A stretch of 6,501 nucleotides of DNA from CAYMLQ01 sp964390795 (GTDB lineage: Bacteria; Verrucomicrobiota; Kiritimatiellia; RFP12; UBA1067). Shown here piece after piece: positions 1 through 4,900 of this stretch. The notes below the pieces were generated by a model. That model was given only the letters and a program-made list of their open reading frames with translations. It was not told the DNA's origin and ran no database searches. The stretch is taken from positions 1-6,501 of the forward strand of contig CAYMLQ010000341.1 in assembly GCA_964390795.1 (NCBI GenBank), in the 5' to 3' direction. Within the stretch, counting starts at the first letter, position 1. Each line of letters begins with the position of its first letter. A program made the position numbers and the translations under genes.

Positions 1-716
1 CGGCCCATGCGCTCTGGCCTGCCGGGCTCTGGGTGGGCCAGGCGAGCCTCAATCAGGTGTCCCAGGTGCTGGCCGACGGCACGGTCGTGGCCGACGCAAG
101 GGCGGGGGGCACCTTGGAGTTCCGCCTGATCCTGCATGTGGATGCCGAGAAGCGCTGCCGTCTGCTGCAGCGCGTGATCGTCGCGGGCGCGGAGGAGACC
201 AACGGCACCTGGAATGCCTCCCTGTATGTGGATGAGGCGAAGGTGCCGGTCGGCGTGAAGAGCGCGCGCCTTAGCTCGGTGGCCTTCGGCTTGAAAAACA
301 ACGACATCACGTGGGACGAGGCGTATTATGGCGCTCAGAGCGGGTTCGGCAAGAACCTGCGCTTCACCTACGCCATTGCCGCCGATGACCCCGTGAACCC
401 CTTCCGCCATCCCTGCCATCCGGACCACGACGGGCTGGATGCCAGATTCGAGACGAAACTGCCGACCGGCGACAACCCGCAAAACTACATCGGGGCGATC
501 AAGCCGGAGCTGTTTTCGGTTTCGAATACGGTTACGCTGGCCTGGACGAACGCGCCTGCTGCAGGTAGCGGCAGCGTCTTGTGGAACCCGTCCGAGAAGG
601 TCACGGGCAAGCTTGAGTTTCAGGTGGACGGCCTCCGGCGCGAGGGCTCGATTCTGATGAAGGGCGCGTTTGATCTGCGCCGGATCAGCCCAATGGGATC
701 CCTTTCGCTGGAGTAG
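1..716 (+). CDS. C-terminal part of a probable giant surface protein (5' truncated by window edge)
   Basis: The frame is open from the left edge (first whole codon at base 3) to TAG at 714-716, giving 237 visible residues. A GTG at 33 could be taken as a start. However, the codons before it read AHALWPAGLW and run straight into VGQASLNQVSQV, a continuous 'GLWVG.a.l..Vs' block, and no ribosome site precedes the GTG, so this is an internal position in a longer gene. Visible landmarks are an EFRLILHVDAEKRCRLLQ strand pair (about bases 117-170), an NPFRHPCHPDHDGLDARF segment rich in His and Asp (396-449), and a closing GAFDLRRISPMGSL (663-707). I have an impression of this arrangement at the C-terminus of very large LamG-containing secreted proteins of PVC-type bacteria, but cannot verify it here. 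No catalytic motif or membrane segment is seen, and it ends without a sorting signal. It may be a paralogue of the giant gene at 1881. Function unknown; an extracellular structural or adhesive role is an inference. Confidence 0.85.
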   Translation, partial: AHALWPAGLWVGQASLNQVSQVLADGTVVADARAGGTLEFRLILHVDAEKRCRLLQRVIVAGAEETNGTWNASLYVDEAKVPVGVKSARLSSVAFGLKNNDITWDEAYYGAQSGFGKNLRFTYAIAADDPVNPFRHPCHPDHDGLDARFETKLPTGDNPQNYIGAIKPELFSVSNTVTLAWTNAPAAGSGSVLWNPSEKVTGKLEFQVDGLRREGSILMKGAFDLRRISPMGSLSLE

Positions 717-731
717 TTAAGAAATCATAAG

Positions 732-737
732 AAGGAG
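732..737 (+). promoter_or_regulatory. Shine-Dalgarno site of the fibre-like gene
   Basis: AAGGAG lies 6 bases before the ATG at 744. It sits in the 27-base gap after the previous stop codon, a stretch that is A-rich (about 717-743) compared with its surroundings. No promoter or terminator hairpin fits in this gap, so translation is probably re-initiated on a transcript that reads through from the upstream gene. Confidence 0.85.
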
Positions 738-743
738 TCAAAG

Positions 744-800
744 ATGAGAACTGGATACTGGGTCGGGTTGCTTCTGGCGTGTGCGATGACGGCGAATGCC
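744..800 (+). other. Signal peptide of the fibre-like protein
   Basis: Residues 1-19: a short positive start (Arg2), a hydrophobic core (Y5 to A17, with three Leu in a row), then A-N-A before GDVPS. This fits Sec export and signal peptidase I cleavage after residue 19. The position is judged by eye. Confidence 0.75.
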
Positions 801-1832
801 GGGGATGTGCCGTCTACCTTCAACTATCAGGGCGTGCTGCGCGGCGGGTCGGGCGAGGCGCTGCCCGGCGGACCCAAGAAAGTGGCGTTCCGCCTTTGGA
901 ATCAGGCCACCGCCGGCACGCTTTTATGGGGCCGCGAATATACGGTTATGCTGGATACCAACGGACTGTTCAATGTGGAGCTGAGCAACAACAGCGGCTC
1001 CGACCTGTCAGCTACCCCGAATGGGGTCTTTACCATTAGCCTGAGCGAGGCGGTCGCCAAACATTCGGATGTCTATCTGGGCTTGACCGTGGTCGAAAAC
1101 AACGTCGAGATCGCCCCGCGCCAGCAGCTGCTCTCCGTGCCCTATGCCATGATGGCGGGCGATGTGAAGTCAGCTTCCGGCGATTTCAAGGTCAAAGGTA
1201 CGCTGACCGCCGACTCGGGCGTGACCGTCGCCGGGACCGTCGAGGCTAAGAGCGTCACGGTGGGCGACCCTTCGAAAACCGTCGCCCTGACGGTGAATGC
1301 AGCAGGCAATTTGGAGGTGCCGAGTCTGAACGTGACCGGCAACGCGACGGTGGCCGGCAACGCGACGGTGGCCGGCTACGCGACGGTGACCAATCTGACG
1401 GTGAACGGCAAGACGATTCTTAGAGGCGACGTGCAGGCGTTTTCTTCTAAAAACATGACCGTGCCAACAATAGAGCTCACGTTTACCCAGAACACCAAAG
1501 ACTCGAAATCGATCCTGACCATGGCAACCACAGACGGATTTATTGTGCTGTCCATATATTGGGAATTTAATACGAATGGCGATGATGGCGGAACCAAAGC
1601 CTACGGCGATTTCACATTCACTCTTGGGTCAGATACGCGAAGAGTGAGATGTGGACAGCATATCGATGATATGAGTGCGGACGGTTTCCACCATTATGAA
1701 ATCATTACGTTGCCGGTGCGAAAAGGAGAAGCTGTCAGTTTTGCGCCGGAATCGGGCAGCTGGTATGCGGATGAAAATGATTTTAAGGTCGTGATGACCG
1801 GTACCTTTGTGCCGTTTGGCTTATCCCAATAA
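744..1832 (+). CDS. Secreted fibre-like protein: YQG/SVPYA N-domain, repeat stalk, divergent C-terminal tip
   Basis: 362 residues, complete. The ATG is chosen because AAGGAG lies 6 bases upstream and a signal peptide follows directly (hydrophobic residues 5-17, ANA cleavage motif ending at 19). Residues 24-138 match a domain common in bacterial secreted and fibre-like proteins: it opens with FNYQGVL (26-32), has LLWGREY and TNGLFNVEL strands, continues with VYLGLTV, and closes with PRQQLLSVPYAMMA (ending at 138). Residues 139-232 are a low-complexity stalk of Val, Thr, Gly, Ala and Asn with a triple GNATVA-type repeat (199-216). This composition suits a beta-solenoid or trimeric fibre. Residues 233-362 form a separate, probably beta-sandwich domain with LPVRKGEAVSF near the end, encoded by clearly AT-richer DNA. 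The architecture resembles phage tail fibres and surface adhesins: anchor, shaft, binding tip. The partner and ligand are unknown. It is probably co-transcribed with both neighbours. An LLAC at residues 10-13 is a weak alternative lipoprotein signal. Confidence 0.88.
   Translation: MRTGYWVGLLLACAMTANAGDVPSTFNYQGVLRGGSGEALPGGPKKVAFRLWNQATAGTLLWGREYTVMLDTNGLFNVELSNNSGSDLSATPNGVFTISLSEAVAKHSDVYLGLTVVENNVEIAPRQQLLSVPYAMMAGDVKSASGDFKVKGTLTADSGVTVAGTVEAKSVTVGDPSKTVALTVNAAGNLEVPSLNVTGNATVAGNATVAGYATVTNLTVNGKTILRGDVQAFSSKNMTVPTIELTFTQNTKDSKSILTMATTDGFIVLSIYWEFNTNGDDGGTKAYGDFTFTLGSDTRRVRCGQHIDDMSADGFHHYEIITLPVRKGEAVSFAPESGSWYADENDFKVVMTGTFVPFGLSQ
1338..1391 (+). repeat. Three tandem 18-base units in the stalk (GNATVA x2, GYATVT)
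   Basis: Units lie at 1338-1355, 1356-1373 and 1374-1391. The first two are identical (GGCAACGCGACGGTGGCC). The third differs at two bases (AAC to TAC, GCC to ACC). The period is a multiple of three and the units are in frame (residues 199-216), so gain or loss of a unit would change stalk length by six residues without breaking the gene. Similar but diverged V-T-G/N-x-T-V motifs flank the array on both sides. Confidence 0.95.
1440..1832 (+). other. AT-richer C-terminal domain segment within the fibre-like gene
   Basis: By hand count, bases 1441-1800 are about 46% GC (167 of 360), against about 68% for 1201-1380 (123 of 180). Codon choice changes at the same point: CGA and AGA arginine codons, ATA isoleucine, and many AAA, TTT and ATT codons appear here. 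The boundary matches the end of the repetitive stalk (residue 232/233), so a protein-domain border and a composition border coincide. The encoded 130 residues contain aromatic-rich strands (FIVLSIYWEF, YGDFTFTLG, HHYEIITLP) and one Cys. I do not recognise the fold with certainty. Confidence 0.8.
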
Positions 1833-1868
1833 CTTCATTCCGCACGCCCCTTGCCTCGCTGAGATTCC

Positions 1869-1872
1869 GGAG
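1869..1872 (+). promoter_or_regulatory. Shine-Dalgarno site of the giant LamG gene
   Basis: GGAG (within CCGGAGA) lies 8 bases before the ATG at 1881 and supports that start over the in-frame ATG at 1911. The surrounding 48-base gap (1833-1880) contains no clear hairpin followed by a T run, so read-through from the fibre-like gene is likely. Confidence 0.7.
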
Positions 1873-1880
1873 ACTTTGTC

Positions 1881-1955
1881 ATGATAACCAAACAGAGCGT
1901 GGCCGCCGTCATGGCCGCCGTCCTTTACCTGCTGCCGGGTACAGGTTCCGCCGCC
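1881..1955 (+). other. Signal peptide of the giant LamG protein
   Basis: Residues 1-25: Lys4, a hydrophobic core from V7 to L18 rich in Ala, Val and Leu, then P-G-T-G-S-A-A before SQDGY. This is a typical Sec signal with predicted cleavage near residues 24-25. The exact site is uncertain because several small residues follow each other. Confidence 0.8.
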
Positions 1956-4900
1956 AGCCAGGACGGCTACCGGGTGACCGCACCCCCGGCCTTTCCGATC
2001 TTCAACACCCACACTCCCTCGGCCTGGGCCGCCTCGAACGGGGCTTCGGTGGTCTGGACTGCAGGCGGCTCAGGGATCTTGGACAATGGCGGTTATCCTA
2101 TGGCCAGCAACGCCGCGGCCCGCGTCGCGACATACCGCTTGGTCGAATCGGTCATCGGATCGCCCATTGAACACATCAAGCCGGAATATTATCTGGGCGA
2201 CCAGATTGTCGCTCCCTCGAACGTGAATTGGGAGGCGACCTATGCGCGGCTGACAAACTCGACGGACTATGCGGCCGGCGCGGTTTTTTACGAGCGCTCC
2301 GTGCCCGGCATCTTTCTTTCCGCGGGCGGCCTGATTCAGATCAACTGGGTTCTGACGGACGGGTCCATCAGCACGAACCATTATCAGGTGAGCGGGTCGT
2401 CGAAAGCGAAGCCCTATCGCATTTTCTGGACGGATGAGCCCTTCAACGCGCCGCCCGTGGACCTGACCAAAAAGTTCGTGAAGTTCTACGGCGATCCAAA
2501 CGTCTTGACGCTGAAATACGGCCCGGTGACGAGTACCGCCGGGGGCATGCTCTCGACCACGACCAATGTGGTGTCCGGGCTTTTTCTGGATCTGGCCACC
2601 CACTGGCTGCAGGCGCGCGGCCGCATCGAGGGCCGGGTGGTCATGGCCTATTACGCCTCCGGCAGCTTCGACACGCTGCTGGGGTCGGCCGTGGTGGAGG
2701 TGGGCGAGCCCACGAAAACCACCGTGAGCGTGGGCATCGGCCGCCAGCTCCTGCCCACCGGCGACGGCTACGACGTCGTTGGCTTGAACGCACTGGTGAC
2801 CGCGGGGATGACCGGCGGGGGCGATGCCGGCGCCTATGTCTATCAGCACAAGGGCAACCACAGCTACAGCCCCAAGAACGGGAACGTCTACGCGATCCGC
2901 AAAACCGTGGGTGAGCCCTGGAAGGTCGAGGTGTATTGGCGGCAGGAGGACCTGATGGGCACGAGCTGGCACTTCGAAGACCTGTGGTACGAGTGTGACT
3001 GGCCGGCGGACGCCGAGACCTTTGTGCGGGGGCAGGAACTAGGCGCCGACGGGAAGACGACGGACTACGGCCTGACAATCCCGATCTCATCCTCCTACAC
3101 CGCCGAGCTGCAGGAGTTCCAGGAGCCGGTCGGGCATGCCAAGTGCGACAACAACACCTTCTCAGCCGAAAAGAGCGGCTACTCCCTGCTGAAGCTGACC
3201 GGCACCGACGTCAACGGCGACGACAACATCTGGTTCGTCCCCGTCCACTCCATCTGGCGCGATGCCCCGCAGTTTGACCTGACGGCCGGCACCTGGCCGG
3301 TCGGCCTCGAGGTGGCGCCGCTGCCGACCTCCATCGCGCTGGCGTTTGACGGGACCGCCTCGCTGGAGACACCCGTCACCAGCCAGTTGAGCGGCTCTTT
3401 TACCGTCGAGTGCTTCTTCCAGGTTAAGACGTCCTTGCAGCCGCAGACGCTGTTCTGCAAAACCGCGAATTCCAGCAGTCTGGATTTCCAAGTCACGATT
3501 GAGACGAACAGGCAGGTGCGCGCGACCTTGGGGGCGGCTCAGACGAATGTTGTGGTTGACGCTCCAACCCTGATCGACTTCGAAGACAAAGGCTGGCACC
3601 ACGTCGCCTTGGTCTATGACCAGGCCTCGAAGAAAGTGTCGCTCGTTCTGGACAAAGAGCAGGCCAACGCCACTCTGACCCGGACAACAAGTCACCCGAA
3701 CGCGCTGTGCTTCGGCGCGGATCTGCTGTCAACCGCCAACCGCTTCAACGGGAAAATAGATGATATCCGCATCTGGGATCGGGCGCTGACCACCAATGAA
3801 ATCCAAACCGGAAGCGTCGGGTTCTTGCATCACGCGGAAACCAATGCGAATCTGATTGCCTATTATCCGATCGATGACGGGGTCGGCCGCACGGTCAAGG
3901 ACGCGAGCAAGAACGGGCTTGACGCCGAGATGGTGAACTGCGTCCGCGTCGCCCCGGGCGCCGTCGGCCTGTCGGACCTGGACGGGTTCAGCAAGTACCA
4001 CGGCTACATTTACGCGCCGGTCTCCGGCGATAATTACAACACCAACCTGTACATACGGCCGGATCAGCTGAGCACGGGCGACGACCCCACCGCCCCCGCA
4101 GGCAGCGACGAGACCTACATCTTTGGCGTCAACAAGAGCAAGGAGAAGAAGCCACTGGAGGTCTGGTGGTCGCACGAGGTTTCCCAGGAGGCGATGCCTG
4201 ACGCAATCTGGTTCCCGGCCTGGGTGCAGCAATATCGGTTTGACTGGCCGGCCGAGAAGTTCGAGGTCCCGGAGATCGTGCTGGCCAGCCAGCTGGGCAG
4301 CGCGAACCAGTCCCTGGTCAAGCGCGGCGTGGCGGTCGACTTCTCCGCCTCCGAAAACTCGCGGATGCGGGTTGAAGACAACGCGTGGTTTAAGGGGAGC
4401 ACCTATACCGTCGAGTGCTGGGTCAAGCCGCACAGCTTTGGGAAGCCGGGCCAGGTCTTCAATTTCAACAACGGGGACTCCCTCAACAGCGTCGCGCTGA
4501 CCATTCAGACGAACAACACCTTCACGTATGTGGTCCGCAAGTCCTCAAGCGGGGTTCAAGCGGTGATTCAGCCGGCCGCGACCAACACATTGCGGAGCGG
4601 GTGGAACCATCTGGCCCTGGTGGTCAAAGGCGGAGCCCCGACGGTCTATCAGGACGGCAGCGCCGTCTATACCGCCAATGCCCTGCCGGACTTTCCGTCT
4701 TGGGATGTCGCGACGACCAACAACAACCTCGCTTTCGGCGTGCAGGGCGGGACGAACTACAGCTTCAACGGGCAGATCGACGAATTCCGCATTTGGAGTG
4801 TGGCGCGGACAGGCCCCGAGATCTTCAAGTCCATGGTGACGCCGCTGACGGGACAGGAACTCGGGCTGCAGCTCTACTATCCTTTCGATACGGAGATCGA

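Noticed and set aside
33..35. GTG as the start of the first gene
   Set aside because: The same frame is open to the window edge, the residues before GTG continue a coherent segment, and there is no ribosome site or signal peptide at this point.
774..785. Lipobox (LLAC, residues 10-13) in the fibre-like protein
   Set aside because: The hydrophobic stretch before the Cys is very short, Leu at the -2 position is not typical, and hydrophobic residues continue to an ANA signal peptidase I site. The ordinary signal peptide is the better fit, though lipidation is not fully excluded.
1338..1391. CRISPR-like or regulatory direct repeats
   Set aside because: The units are contiguous with no spacers and lie in frame inside a protein stalk.
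1833..1880. Transcription terminator or promoter between the fibre-like and giant genes
   Set aside because: No stable inverted repeat with a T run and no convincing -35/-10 pair could be seen in the 48 bases.
1392..1880. Invertible or shufflon-type cassette for the low-GC tip
   Set aside because: I looked for inverted repeats flanking the low-GC segment, a second silent tip copy and a recombinase gene, and saw none in the window. Such elements could still exist elsewhere in the genome.
2070..2972. 300-codon open frame on the minus strand
   Set aside because: It lies wholly opposite the giant LamG gene, is rich in His, Arg, Gly and Val as expected of reverse frames of GC-rich genes, and encodes no recognisable domain. 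The plus-strand frame has a signal peptide, a ribosome site and continuous domain structure.
3729..4433. 234-codon open frame on the minus strand
   Set aside because: It is antisense to the end of LamG domain 1 and copy B of the pre-LamG module, which are clearly coding on the plus strand.
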